A DNA stretch of 17,371 bases from assembly GCA_964573895.1 (NCBI GenBank), contig CAZNLS010000053.1, positions 1 to 17,371 on the forward strand, read 5' to 3'. The position numbers and the translations under genes are program-made. Positions 1 to 8,201 of this stretch are shown piece by piece (position 1 is the first letter of the stretch; each line of letters starts with the position of its first letter). Origin of the DNA: CAZNLS01 sp964573895 (GTDB taxonomy: Bacteria; Acidobacteriota; Aminicenantia; UBA2199). The notes beneath the pieces are model-generated. The model made no database searches. It saw only the letters and a list, made by a program, of their open reading frames with translations, and had not been told where the DNA came from.

Positions 1-301
1 GATTTATTGCTTTTTTTGCAGCTTTTATTCCGGTATTAATTACCAATTTCTGCTCCTTTTCACTTTTCAGTTCATCAACAAGATAGTGGGTTGTTTTTGC
101 AATTTTCCAACTGGCTGTAAAAGAGTCCGGTTTGAATTTTAATGCCGCTTTGTATTTTTCAAGAGCAAGAATTGCTTTTGAGATATCTTCCCTTTGCCTG
201 TAAAGTTCATCTCCATCCCTGAGGAGAGAGTCAATATCTGCTGAGTAAAAATTAATTGTAAAAACCAGGGTCAATAGAATAAAAAGTGTTTTTCTCTTCA
301 T
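1..301 (-). CDS. TPR-containing exported protein, TatT-like (3' partial)
   Basis: The reading frame starts with ATG at 301 and is still open at the left edge, so about 100 N-terminal residues are visible. Residues 1-20 form a signal peptide: KRK, then a hydrophobic stretch ending FYSA before an acidic mature start. The mature part is helical and TPR-like. It has an ELYRQRED segment, then ALEKYKAALKFKPDSFTASW, the A/W-K-A helix pattern, and a following helix pair. This arrangement resembles the TRAP-transporter TatT component family, a periplasmic helical-repeat family known from spirochaetes and other bacteria. The family name is inferred from pattern only. No strong Shine-Dalgarno sequence is seen. 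It lies 107 bases beyond the end of the PAP2 gene, so it may be a separate transcription unit or a distal operon member. Export is well supported, the specific role is not. Confidence 0.72.
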   Translation of the reverse strand, partial: MKRKTLFILLTLVFTINFYSADIDSLLRDGDELYRQREDISKAILALEKYKAALKFKPDSFTASWKIAKTTHYLVDELKSEKEQKLVINTGIKAAKKAIN

Positions 302-408
302 CAAAGTGAGATATAACACAAAGCAGGTTCAAATTGAAGTCTTCCAGATCAACCTGAATACATAGAACATAATTTAATAAGCATGCCGGAGATCAAAATC
401 TTTTTTTA
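302..408. other. Intergenic spacer, no clear signal
   Basis: This short AT-rich spacer separates the PAP2 gene from the TPR gene, both on the minus strand. On the minus strand it contains a weak promoter-like pair (TTCAAT, 17 bases, TATATC) just before the TPR start, too poor to call. No hairpin followed by a T-run, as expected of a terminator for the upstream operon, was found. Confidence 0.4.
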
Positions 409-1278
409 CTATTTTAAAGGCCGGTCAGAATCTCTGCTGTTTTTTAAAAACAGAAGAAAGAGAATGATCGTAATTCCCGTTGAAAACAGAACATCGGAAG
501 CATAGTGTGTACCGTAAATAACCCTGTTTACCGAGACAAATATACCCCAGGCTATCAGGGGAATTGCAACAGCTATCTTTAAGTTCCGGCGTTTGCCTGA
601 GACCAGCAGTATGGCTGGAAGGAGCATCCATCCAAGTACTGTATGACCCGACGGAAACGAAAAATTCCCATTTGGTCCGTTAAAAATATACCATGGAGTA
701 AAACCCAAAAAACCTTCTCCCAGGTCTGTAAATCTTATTCTTCCTGACAGATACTTTAATACCGGAGTGACAATAGCATAAGAAACAACAAATGTTTTAA
801 CTACGATCAGGGAGAAATTCCTTTTTTTTACACATAGATCTTTTAGAACGGTCCTGAAGAATGCTAATACAATTATTGATATAAATACAAAAAAAATAAA
901 TATTATCATTTTGTGATCTTCAAAAAAGCCTCTTAAGAATTTGATGGAAAAAAAGAATGTTTTAAATGAAAAATATGGGATAGCAGCACAGATTACCGTA
1001 AAAAGCCCAAGTATAGAAACAGTAATTATCCGGCCTGAAGTCTCAAGGCTTCCTGCCAGAAGAAAAAACGCAAATTCAGCAAAAACCATACCGGGCACTC
1101 CTCCGAAATGTTGAACAAACTTTCCCGTACTACTCGAAAAATTGACTACTGCTTTTGAGATTTCAAGGTCAAAAAATGAGAGAACCAGCATGGAAAACAT
1201 CCATACTATTATTAAAATGGTGATTACTTTATATGAAAGTAAAAATAACTCTCTCTTTTTTGGATCATTTGATGTCAA
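409..1278 (-). CDS. PAP2-superfamily membrane phosphatase
   Basis: This is an integral membrane protein with about six hydrophobic segments and a C-terminal PAP2 (type 2 phosphatidic acid phosphatase) catalytic core. Counted from the TTG start, the signature is K175-x6-R182, then PSGH at 209-212, then R252-x5-H258-x3-D262 (sequence NRVIYGTHYASD). The usual P after the first-motif R is F here. Known family members remove phosphate from phosphatidate, undecaprenyl pyrophosphate, lipid A or sugar phosphates at the outer membrane face. Substrate cannot be read from sequence. The frame is open from an ATG at 1338, which would overlap the upstream hydrolase by 74 bases. I prefer TTG at 1278 because GGGGAGAAG lies just before it and the overlap falls to 14 bases; ATG at 1314 is another option. 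It is the last gene of the minus-strand operon. Confidence 0.85.
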   Translation of the reverse strand: MTSNDPKKRELFLLSYKVITILIIVWMFSMLVLSFFDLEISKAVVNFSSSTGKFVQHFGGVPGMVFAEFAFFLLAGSLETSGRIITVSILGLFTVICAAIPYFSFKTFFFSIKFLRGFFEDHKMIIFIFFVFISIIVLAFFRTVLKDLCVKKRNFSLIVVKTFVVSYAIVTPVLKYLSGRIRFTDLGEGFLGFTPWYIFNGPNGNFSFPSGHTVLGWMLLPAILLVSGKRRNLKIAVAIPLIAWGIFVSVNRVIYGTHYASDVLFSTGITIILFLLFLKNSRDSDRPLK

Positions 1279-2206
1279 GTAACTTCTCCCCGATCCAATT
1301 TGTAATATCTTCATAGACCTCTTCTCTGTTGATTTCATTCAATATTTCATGCCTTGCATTCGGATAGAATTTAAAATCAATATTTTTAATCCCGGATCGA
1401 ACATACATATCTATTACTTTTTTAACTCCACGGGTATTATTTCCCACAGGGTCCTTTTCTCCCGAAATAAAAAACATCGGCAGAAATTCAGGCACTGAAT
1501 CAATGTTTTTTTTCTTGTGAATTTTCTTTATTCCCCTGAGCATATCATAAAAAAATCCGGCCGAGAAAACTCCGCCGCAATAAGGATCACTGATATATTT
1601 ATCAACCTGCTCTTCATCCCTGCTCAGCCAGTCAAACCGGGTTCTGTTTGGCTTAAATTTTCCGTTGAATGCACCAAACGAGAGTTTGTCCATTATATAA
1701 CTTTTTGATCTCTTACCAAATATTTGCCCGGAAAGCTTTGATATAAATATCCCAAGATATCCAAGAGGACCCGGATCCGCCGCCGTTCCACTCAGGATCA
1801 GACCATCAACTTCATTACCGAAAGAGGTCACATAATCACGCGAAAGAAAGGATCCCATGCTATGTCCAAACAAAAAAAACGGGACATTTGGATGACTCTT
1901 ATTAATCTCCTTTGTTAGCAGATGCATATCATCTACAACTAATTCCCATCCGTTTTTTTCGGCAAAAAACCCGACATTCTCTATGGATCCGGCCGTTCTT
2001 CCATGGCCGCGATGATCATTTGCATAAACACCGATTCCTGAACCGGTAAGTACTTCGGCAAACTCTTCGTATCGGGCTGAGTGTTCAGCCATTCCATGCG
2101 AAATTTGAACAATGGCTTTTATGTTTTTGCCTTTATCCGGAAGCCGGCACATAGTAAAGATCTTCTTCCCGTCTACCGAATTAATAAAAAAAGTTTCTTT
2201 TCTCAT
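1265..2206 (-). CDS. Alpha/beta hydrolase, monoacylglycerol lipase / lysophospholipase type
   Basis: This 313-residue protein has the serine hydrolase (Hydrolase_4, PldB/monoglyceride lipase) layout. The oxyanion region ISHGMAEHSARY is at about 35-46 and NDHRGHGRT at 63-71. The nucleophile elbow GHSMG has Ser116. The acid is in SGEKDP (Asp252) and the base in ARHE (His286). No signal peptide is present, so it is probably cytosolic or membrane-peripheral. The family releases fatty acid from monoacylglycerol or lysophospholipid. The exact substrate is inferred. The start is ATG at 2206 with GAGGAAAG immediately upstream. It begins 7 bases after the stop of the HExxH gene, and its 3' end overlaps the PAP2 gene, so co-transcription is very likely. 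Confidence 0.88.
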   Translation of the reverse strand: MRKETFFINSVDGKKIFTMCRLPDKGKNIKAIVQISHGMAEHSARYEEFAEVLTGSGIGVYANDHRGHGRTAGSIENVGFFAEKNGWELVVDDMHLLTKEINKSHPNVPFFLFGHSMGSFLSRDYVTSFGNEVDGLILSGTAADPGPLGYLGIFISKLSGQIFGKRSKSYIMDKLSFGAFNGKFKPNRTRFDWLSRDEEQVDKYISDPYCGGVFSAGFFYDMLRGIKKIHKKKNIDSVPEFLPMFFISGEKDPVGNNTRGVKKVIDMYVRSGIKNIDFKFYPNARHEILNEINREEVYEDITNWIGEKLLDIK

Positions 2207-2213
2207 TCTTTCC

Positions 2214-3359
2214 TCACTCTGTATTCTTTAATACTTCGCCGGAGAAGTTACTCAAATATACAGCTAATTTTTTTTTAAATTTAAATCTTCCCCCAATTTC
2301 CGCAGCCAAGTTATAAATTGAGAGCAATTTTCTATAATCACCGATAATCTCCATTACTTTCTCTTGCCCAAGATATTTGTCAATAACCGAGATCATATCC
2401 GCACCCAGAATATAAACAGGTCCTTTAACTCCAAGGTCCCACTTCAAAATTATTGCTTTTAAACTCAGATTTCCCCTGAGGCCTTCCATAATATCCTCCT
2501 CAGCCTCTCTATATAGTTCATCAAGTCTCCCTCTATTATAGATCCAGTCAAGATATATCCGTTTATATAAAATATCTTTTCTTTTTCTGAATCTCTTCAA
2601 CTTTAGAAACGGCTTATCTATATAATATGTAGGGATTCCTTCCGAGGCAAGTAATCCCACCAGAGAAATAAGTTCCCTGTTGGGAACGCTTTCCATACCC
2701 TTATTTGAATAGTAGTTAAATCCAATATGATGAATCTCATGAGCAATAGTATCAATGAGTTCACCGGGAATCAATTTCCCCTTTTTCTCAAGAGGTATCT
2801 GGAGAAGATCAACTGCAGCTGAATTATTAACAGAAAATGCTAAGGCATGACCAAACAAAACCACACTCAGAGAAATATTTGTTTTTAATTTACCCGGAAG
2901 GTAATTGCCGGCCTTGAGCATAGCTTTACTGCGAAGATTCAGAGATTTCAATGATTCCAGAATTTTTTTATATTTAGCCGGATTTTTTAAAAATTTCTTC
3001 CATAATTTTTTCGTGCGGGCTTCCCATTTTTTAGTAGTGTATCCTCTGACAACTCCGTTTAAACCCTTTTTCCCTATGAAAAGCGACTCAATATACCTCT
3101 TAGAAACATTAATATCCCAGCCTTCAACCGAACCCAGATAATCCGATATTAATTTAAATCCCGGGGTTTTAAATAAATTGTGATCCGAAAAAATTTTTAG
3201 ATTGCCGCTGTTTATTTTTTTTAGGCCAATAGCTGATTCAATGCATGCTTCAGCCATTGAAAAATCAGTTGAAAGATTTTTCATCCCCCCGATTAAATTC
3301 GGAAGAAAGATATAAACTGTAATTAATATAAGCGGGATTCTTTTTTTTCTATATTTCAC
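2214..3359 (-). CDS. Membrane-anchored or secreted HExxH putative zinc peptidase (DUF5700-like)
   Basis: The protein has 381 residues. Basic residues 1-7 followed by a hydrophobic segment (8-24) form a signal peptide or single membrane anchor, so the body is probably outside the cytoplasmic membrane. The helical middle contains H207-E208-I-H-H211, an HExxH zinc-binding motif within DTIAHEIHHIGF. LLASEGIPTYY follows about 30 residues later, where Glu240 is a possible third ligand of gluzincin type. This layout resembles the DUF5700 putative zinc peptidases; the assignment is from memory of the motif, not a search. No substrate is known. The ATG start at 3359 lies inside the end of glpK (11-base overlap), so translation is probably coupled to it. 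An unrelated structural use of HExxH cannot be excluded. Confidence 0.68.
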   Translation of the reverse strand: MKYRKKRIPLILITVYIFLPNLIGGMKNLSTDFSMAEACIESAIGLKKINSGNLKIFSDHNLFKTPGFKLISDYLGSVEGWDINVSKRYIESLFIGKKGLNGVVRGYTTKKWEARTKKLWKKFLKNPAKYKKILESLKSLNLRSKAMLKAGNYLPGKLKTNISLSVVLFGHALAFSVNNSAAVDLLQIPLEKKGKLIPGELIDTIAHEIHHIGFNYYSNKGMESVPNRELISLVGLLASEGIPTYYIDKPFLKLKRFRKRKDILYKRIYLDWIYNRGRLDELYREAEEDIMEGLRGNLSLKAIILKWDLGVKGPVYILGADMISVIDKYLGQEKVMEIIGDYRKLLSIYNLAAEIGGRFKFKKKLAVYLSNFSGEVLKNTE

Positions 3360-4866
3360 TCAGGGACCTTTTCACTGCTTTTTTCCAACCACGATATAAC
3401 TTCTCTCTCTCTTTATCATCCATTGAAGGATGAAATACCGAGTCAGATTCAATTATCCCTTTTAAATCGGCAACCGATTCCCAAAAACCTACTGCAAGCC
3501 CTGCAAAATATGCAGCTCCAAGTGCCGTCGTTTCTATAGTGTCGGGTCTTCTTGTTTCAACATTTAAGATATCCGACTGGAATTGCATGAGGAACCCGTT
3601 TTTCGAAGCACCTCCGTCAACCTTAAGCATCTCTATTTCTATTCCGGAATCACTCTTCATTGCTTCCAGAATATCTTTTGTCTGAAATGCTATTGATTCG
3701 AGTGCCGACCTGACTATATGATATATATTTGTCCCTCTGGAAAGCCCCGAAATAATCCCCCGGGCATTCATATCCCAGTATGGAGCACCAAGGCCTGTGA
3801 AAGCAGGAACCAGATATACTCCACCGTTATCAGCTGCCCTGGATGCAAGAAACTCGCTGTCGGCAGCATCATATAGAATTTTCATTTCATCCCTTAGCCA
3901 CTGAATAACGGCACCTGCGACAAAAACACTGCCTTCCAGAGCATAAGTAATATGATCATCGATTCCCCAGCCGATAGTAGTTAATAATCTGTTTTTTGAA
4001 ATAATCGGTTTATTTCCCGTGTTCATCAGCATAAAACATCCGGTCCCGTAAGTGTTTTTAACCATGCCCTCGCTAAAACATCCCTGCCCGAAAAGTGCCG
4101 CCTGCTGATCCCCGGCTGCACCTGACACAGGAATAGAAATGCCGCCAAAAATATCGGGATCGGTTTCCCCGTAGATTTCACTCGATGATCTTACCTCAGG
4201 GAGGATAATTCCAGGAATATTTAATTTATGAAGAATTTCTTTATCCCATTTTAGTTCCAGTATATTAAAAAGCATTGTTCTCGAAGCATTAGAGAAATCC
4301 GTCACATGTATTTTCCCTCTTGTCAGATTCCAGATAAGCCAGCTGTCAACTGTTCCAAAGGCAATGTCACCCTTATTTGCCTTTTCCCGAACTCCCTCTA
4401 CATTGTCGAGTATCCATGCTATTTTAGTTGCTGAAAAGTAAGCGTCGGGAAGCAGTCCCGTATTCTTTCTGATATAATCTGAAAACAATTTATCTTTTTT
4501 TATATTTTCACACTCTGCTGCTGTTCGCCTGCACTGCCAGACTATCGCATTTGATACTGGTTTCCCCGTGTTCTTATCCCACAGTATTGTTGTCTCCCTC
4601 TGATTTGTAATCCCGATTGCTGCAATATCACCGGGGTTTATACCGAAAGATGACTCTAAAACCTCTTTGGCAACACCGATCTGAGTCCCCCATATTTCCA
4701 TAGGATTATGTTCAACCCAGCCGGGCTTCGGGTAGATCTGGGCAAACTCCTTTTGAGCCATCCCTTCAATTTTTCCCTCTCTGTTAAAGAGTATTGCACG
4801 TGAACTTGTAGTACCCTGATCAAGTGACAGAATATATTTTTTTTCTCTTTTTATATTTACACTCAT
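3349..4866 (-). CDS. glpK: Glycerol kinase
   Basis: This enzyme phosphorylates glycerol with ATP to sn-glycerol-3-phosphate in the cytosol. The full-length 505-residue FGGY kinase shows the phosphate-binding DQGTTSSR (16-23), the glycerol-binding NQRET (88-92) and GDQQAALFGQ with catalytic Asp253. It also has YGTGCFMLMNTG (273-284) and the C-terminal ATPase motif VDGGASKNGF (416-425). The loop around SSSEIYGETDPDIF lacks the histidine that HPr phosphorylates in many Firmicutes enzymes, so PTS control of that kind is unlikely. The start is ATG at 4866, overlapping the TGA of the upstream zinc-ribbon gene in an ATGA tetramer, with GGAG seven bases upstream. No glpF transporter or glpD dehydrogenase lies alongside. 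The neighbours are membrane and lipid genes, which suggests salvage of glycerol from lipids. Confidence 0.97.
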   Translation of the reverse strand: MSVNIKREKKYILSLDQGTTSSRAILFNREGKIEGMAQKEFAQIYPKPGWVEHNPMEIWGTQIGVAKEVLESSFGINPGDIAAIGITNQRETTILWDKNTGKPVSNAIVWQCRRTAAECENIKKDKLFSDYIRKNTGLLPDAYFSATKIAWILDNVEGVREKANKGDIAFGTVDSWLIWNLTRGKIHVTDFSNASRTMLFNILELKWDKEILHKLNIPGIILPEVRSSSEIYGETDPDIFGGISIPVSGAAGDQQAALFGQGCFSEGMVKNTYGTGCFMLMNTGNKPIISKNRLLTTIGWGIDDHITYALEGSVFVAGAVIQWLRDEMKILYDAADSEFLASRAADNGGVYLVPAFTGLGAPYWDMNARGIISGLSRGTNIYHIVRSALESIAFQTKDILEAMKSDSGIEIEMLKVDGGASKNGFLMQFQSDILNVETRRPDTIETTALGAAYFAGLAVGFWESVADLKGIIESDSVFHPSMDDKEREKLYRGWKKAVKRSLSEI

Positions 4867-5453
4867 ATTACCGCTCCGGAAGGATATTTCCAGAAAAGGT
4901 ATGAGTCATAATATTCACTTTTATATCTATAAAAAGGGATCATAACTATTCCTTCTTTTTTCAAATCCGTTTTCACTGAAACTGATCCCAGTCCATATTT
5001 TTCAGTCTCTCTCCTAAGCAGGTATATCTCCGGATAAGGAGTAAGATCTATTCTGTTCCTGTCAGCCGGAAATATCTTAAAGCCTTCGTCACTCCCTTCC
5101 ATTGGAGAAACTTTTTTCAGAAAATAGTAATACCCGATATCTCCAAAATAATTGATATTTTTAATAAAAATGAGCGGGATGTAAATTTTCTGTTCCCCGG
5201 AGATATCTTCTCCGTCCTGATGCATTATAGTATATTTCATGCCGAAGATCTGGAACGGAAAATATATTTTAGGGAACTCCCTGATTAAAAGGGGTTTCGC
5301 AAAATAAAATTTTTGAGGAGAAACGGAATCTTCCGTCGAAGTTCCGTATGCAAGCCTGCAGGGTCTGCAGAAGAATATCCTGCTGTTATTTTCACCAGAC
5401 AATAAGTTCCCGCAAATCGTACAATTGAGTTTTTTAATTTTTATTTCTGTCAT
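4863..5453 (-). CDS. Soluble zinc-ribbon protein, third paralogue of the SPFH-linked set
   Basis: From the ATG at 5453 this is a 196-residue protein. The N-terminal zinc ribbon has C11-x2-C14 and C29-x2-C32. Three short strand motifs follow: YFPFQ (64-68), YIPLI (91-95) and MIPFY (171-175). The chain ends exactly at a PSGAVI segment. The same [YM]xP[FLV] plus GxV pattern occurs in the two membrane zinc-ribbon proteins upstream, so I read it as a membrane-segment-free paralogue. No transmembrane helix is seen. The frame stays open upstream to a TTG at 5480, but ATG 5453 gives a smaller overlap (20 rather than 47 bases) with the preceding gene and places the zinc ribbon close to the N-terminus. 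Its stop overlaps the glpK start by four bases. Function unknown. Confidence 0.75.
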   Translation of the reverse strand: MTEIKIKKLNCTICGNLLSGENNSRIFFCRPCRLAYGTSTEDSVSPQKFYFAKPLLIREFPKIYFPFQIFGMKYTIMHQDGEDISGEQKIYIPLIFIKNINYFGDIGYYYFLKKVSPMEGSDEGFKIFPADRNRIDLTPYPEIYLLRRETEKYGLGSVSVKTDLKKEGIVMIPFYRYKSEYYDSYLFWKYPSGAVI

Positions 5454-6468
5454 CTTCAATAGTGATCTTAATATTTTCAAAAATTTTTCCGGCAGCAGAT
5501 GTGATTTTTTTAAGCAGTTTTGTAAAAAAATTATCTTCGAAATTTATAGTTTCACTCTCAATTTCACCATTTTTTATTATCACAAACTCTCTGAAAGCAT
5601 ACATTTCCCAAAAATAGGGAAAAAGAAGAAAAAAAATAAAAAACGCAAAAATAATTCCCCCCAGGATCCAGAGGAGAAGAAAAGATGCGATCCTGTTTCC
5701 CATTTTTGATGCATAATAATAAACCATCCCGTTGCTGATAAGCTTAGCAAATAAAATTCCGATTAATCCGATTCCCGCAATCGAGAACAGGAGTTTTTTT
5801 TTATGATCTTTCATCGCTTTTATCTCGATGACAGAGCCGTCAACTGCTGATATATAACTGTGAAAAACAATTCCTCTGAATGTATATTTAATCTCCCATA
5901 CCGGAAGATAGATAATTCTATAATGAAGTTCAATTATTTCGGGATTCTGTTTTTCCCCTCCCTTACGGCCGAGAATATTTTCCGAGACAGGGAGGACAAC
6001 ACCGGCTTTTCTCATTTCAACCAGATTAAATTCATCCTGCTCTGCATTCAAAAGTGTTTCTTCAATACGGCCCAGATCAATAAAATCGATGCTTAATTCA
6101 GATAATTCACTCCCCCTCTCCATATATTCATATGCAATGTAGCTGAACACCTCTTTTTCACTTCCGGGAGCCCTTATAATCTTACTTTTTATTCCTCTTA
6201 GTTCGACAAAAGGAACGAAGAATAATGTACCCTTTTCAAAGAATGAATTCTTCAGGAATTCCCTGGACACAGCTCTGTTTCTTAAATTCTTTAAAACAAC
6301 CGACTTTGCAGAATTAAGATCAACTGACTGTTTAATAAGAATTGCGGGAGCAAATCCCTGTGGAATATAGAAACTGGTTCCGCAATAGTTGCATTTTGAT
6401 ATAAATTGTCCTTGTGAAACCTTAAGAGAGCCTCCGCATTCGGAACAGGATAAAACGCTAGCTTTCAT
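5434..6468 (-). CDS. Zinc-ribbon membrane protein with two C-terminal TM helices (YdjG-like)
   Basis: The protein has 344 residues. An N-terminal TFIIB-like zinc ribbon (C8, C11, C26, C29) is followed by a cytosolic region with two strand-rich repeats, FVPFVELRG near 84-92 and YLPVWEIKYTF (187-197), the second ending in AVDGSV (208-213). Two transmembrane segments lie at about 226-246 and 260-286. A polar tail follows, ending in a segment with E/D/K. The architecture and length resemble YdjG of the Bacillus YdjFGHI operon, which is membrane-anchored and acts with an SPFH protein. This similarity is from recalled architecture, not alignment. The ATG at 6468 overlaps the upstream gene by 11 bases, and no clear Shine-Dalgarno sequence is present, which fits coupled translation. 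The role is probably a membrane scaffold. Confidence 0.8.
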   Translation of the reverse strand: MKASVLSCSECGGSLKVSQGQFISKCNYCGTSFYIPQGFAPAILIKQSVDLNSAKSVVLKNLRNRAVSREFLKNSFFEKGTLFFVPFVELRGIKSKIIRAPGSEKEVFSYIAYEYMERGSELSELSIDFIDLGRIEETLLNAEQDEFNLVEMRKAGVVLPVSENILGRKGGEKQNPEIIELHYRIIYLPVWEIKYTFRGIVFHSYISAVDGSVIEIKAMKDHKKKLLFSIAGIGLIGILFAKLISNGMVYYYASKMGNRIASFLLLWILGGIIFAFFIFFLLFPYFWEMYAFREFVIIKNGEIESETINFEDNFFTKLLKKITSAAGKIFENIKITIEDDRNKN

Positions 6469-7165
6469 TTTTATAGAGTTTTTTCACCATTTCAGCCAAA
6501 GAAAGGTTGAAAAATAGAAATACAAGTATTAGATTTAGAGGAACAAGAACAATTACACTATTGAACATTAAATTCACTGTAAAAAAAATAATAAACATAA
6601 GAAGAAAGAAGGGGAAGAACCGGCCAATCTCCTTTGCTGATAAAAACGGGATGGGATCACCGTACACTTTTCCGCTTATTGCATTCACAAAAAAAGAGTA
6701 TTTTTTTTCTTTGAAAGCAACAACAACATGATAAAACGGGAGATAATAAAGACTCCTTTTCTCTGCAACATCGGGCTGGGAATCAGGTTCCTCTTTTTCT
6801 ACAACTCCTTCCATCTCCCTGTAATCAAAAATCCTTTTTTCCTGAGAAGGTTTAGGGATAATATCTGCCTTAAGTTTTGATGATGCATTCTTCAGATGGG
6901 ATGTTTTCTCTATCTCCCAGAAAGGCATGTAAACCGGGAAAGAGTTTATCAATCTCCACCCCTCGGAAAAGCCGGTCTTCTCAAAATCACGTTTCAGGTA
7001 CATGGGAGCCTCTTCAGAATCGATCATTGACTTGTAAGTAAAGGCAAGTGATACTCCATCATAATCAATATATAAAGAATTACCGCAGAAACTGCATGTC
7101 AAAAAATCATAATCGGTTAATTCAACCCTGTTTTTTCCATTGCACTGAGGACAATTGACATTCAT
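6458..7165 (-). CDS. Zinc-ribbon membrane protein with two C-terminal TM helices (YdjH/YdjG-like paralogue)
   Basis: The 235-residue protein repeats the plan of its downstream neighbour. A zinc ribbon has C5, C8, C24 and C27 (NCPQC and TCSFC). It is followed by YMPFWEIEK (79-87), a charged linker, YLPFYHVVVAF (141-151) leading to ISGKVYG (163-169), and two transmembrane segments at about 183-199 and 203-222. A short basic tail ends it. Aligned by eye, the YLPFY-to-SGKV stretch matches the YLPVW-to-DGSV stretch of the next gene, which indicates duplication. It begins 8 bases after the SPFH stop with no good ribosome binding site, so re-initiation is likely. It is probably a partner of the SPFH protein at the membrane. 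Biochemical function unknown. Confidence 0.8.
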   Translation of the reverse strand: MNVNCPQCNGKNRVELTDYDFLTCSFCGNSLYIDYDGVSLAFTYKSMIDSEEAPMYLKRDFEKTGFSEGWRLINSFPVYMPFWEIEKTSHLKNASSKLKADIIPKPSQEKRIFDYREMEGVVEKEEPDSQPDVAEKRSLYYLPFYHVVVAFKEKKYSFFVNAISGKVYGDPIPFLSAKEIGRFFPFFLLMFIIFFTVNLMFNSVIVLVPLNLILVFLFFNLSLAEMVKKLYKNES

Positions 7166-7173
7166 TCAGCTAT

Positions 7174-8199
7174 TCACACTTTTTTTCCGCAGGCAGGGCA
7201 GAACTTTGCAGCAGCCGGAAGTGGATTCCCGCACTCTTTACAAAAAACACCGACAGACTGCTTTTCACCGCATTCCGGGCAGAATTTTGAGCCTGAAGGT
7301 ATCTGGGCCTTACACTTTGAACAGTTGACCAGGTGAGGAGATATTTGCTGCTGTCCCGAAGGATCCATCGAATTTTTGATCATCCCGGGCATCATCATTC
7401 CGAACCCGGCACCCAGTCCCATTCCCATTCCGGAAGAAGCATCTCCCTGGTTTTCCGCAGCTTTTTCCATAGATTTAGCAGCCTTAAAACGCATAAAACT
7501 GTTCAGATTCCCTACAGCTTCCATTCCGCCTCTCTCATCTATCATCTTTGCAACTTCCTCGGGAGGAGTAATAGAATTTATCACAAAATCAGAAACTTCA
7601 AGTCCGTATTTTTCAAAATCACCTGCAATTCTCGATTTAAGCCCGACTCCAAGTTCATCAAAAAACTGAGGAAGTTCAAATATCGTGTTCAGGTTCTCTC
7701 CTAGAAAATCGTTAAGTCGTCCAACGATTGTATTTCTGAAAAAATCCTCAATACCATCAGTTGTATAAACCGGCTGAGTCCCGGCAACCTCACCTATGAA
7801 AAGCTGTGGATTTGAAATTTTAAAGGAATATACCCCAAAGGCCCGCAATCTGACATATCCGAGTTCCGAATCCTTGAAACTTACGGGTTCTTTCGTTCCC
7901 CATTTTAAGTTTAAAAATGTCTTCAGATTTACAAAATAAACCTGTGCCTGAAATGGTGATTTGAATCCATAAGGAAGGGAAAGAAGTTTTGTAAGAATCG
8001 GAATATTCATAGTCGAGAGAACATGCCTCCCCGACTTAAATGTATCAAGACTCTTTCCATCCCTGAAGAATACCGCTGCCTGATTCTCCTGGACAATCAG
8101 CTGTGCTCCCATTTTTATATCTGCAGAACCCGATTCAGGGATCCTGTGAGAAATTTCATTTCCCGTACTGTCAAAATACTGAATAATCTCAAGTTTCAT
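7174..8199 (-). CDS. SPFH/band-7 domain protein with two C-terminal zinc ribbons (YdjI-like)
   Basis: The protein has 341 residues. Residues about 30-235 form an SPFH (band 7, 'virion core protein') domain: AQLIVQENQAAVFFRDGK, the GRHVLSTMNIP turn, RAFGVYSFKI, then the helical GLEVSDFVINSITPPEEV end. A Gly/Met-rich linker (about 252-275) leads to two tandem zinc ribbons with C293, C296, C307, C310 and C320, C323, C334, C337. There is no transmembrane segment or signal peptide, unlike flotillins. It therefore probably reaches the membrane through its zinc-ribbon membrane partners encoded next to it, as described for Bacillus YdjI with YdjG/YdjH. It starts at ATG 8199, two bases after the previous stop, with a strong GGGGAGGG ribosome binding site inside that gene. 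Likely an oligomeric membrane-domain scaffold. Confidence 0.9.
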   Translation of the reverse strand: MKLEIIQYFDSTGNEISHRIPESGSADIKMGAQLIVQENQAAVFFRDGKSLDTFKSGRHVLSTMNIPILTKLLSLPYGFKSPFQAQVYFVNLKTFLNLKWGTKEPVSFKDSELGYVRLRAFGVYSFKISNPQLFIGEVAGTQPVYTTDGIEDFFRNTIVGRLNDFLGENLNTIFELPQFFDELGVGLKSRIAGDFEKYGLEVSDFVINSITPPEEVAKMIDERGGMEAVGNLNSFMRFKAAKSMEKAAENQGDASSGMGMGLGAGFGMMMPGMIKNSMDPSGQQQISPHLVNCSKCKAQIPSGSKFCPECGEKQSVGVFCKECGNPLPAAAKFCPACGKKV

Positions 8200-8201
8200 T
8201 T

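Noticed and set aside
5425..5709. Plus-strand open frame rich in Lys, antisense to the 344-residue zinc-ribbon gene
   Set aside because: Low-complexity composition, lies wholly opposite a well-supported gene, and has no family pattern or ribosome binding site.
7333..7704. Plus-strand open frames opposite the SPFH gene
   Set aside because: Two overlapping frames in the same place, both antisense to a clear SPFH gene and without recognisable motifs.
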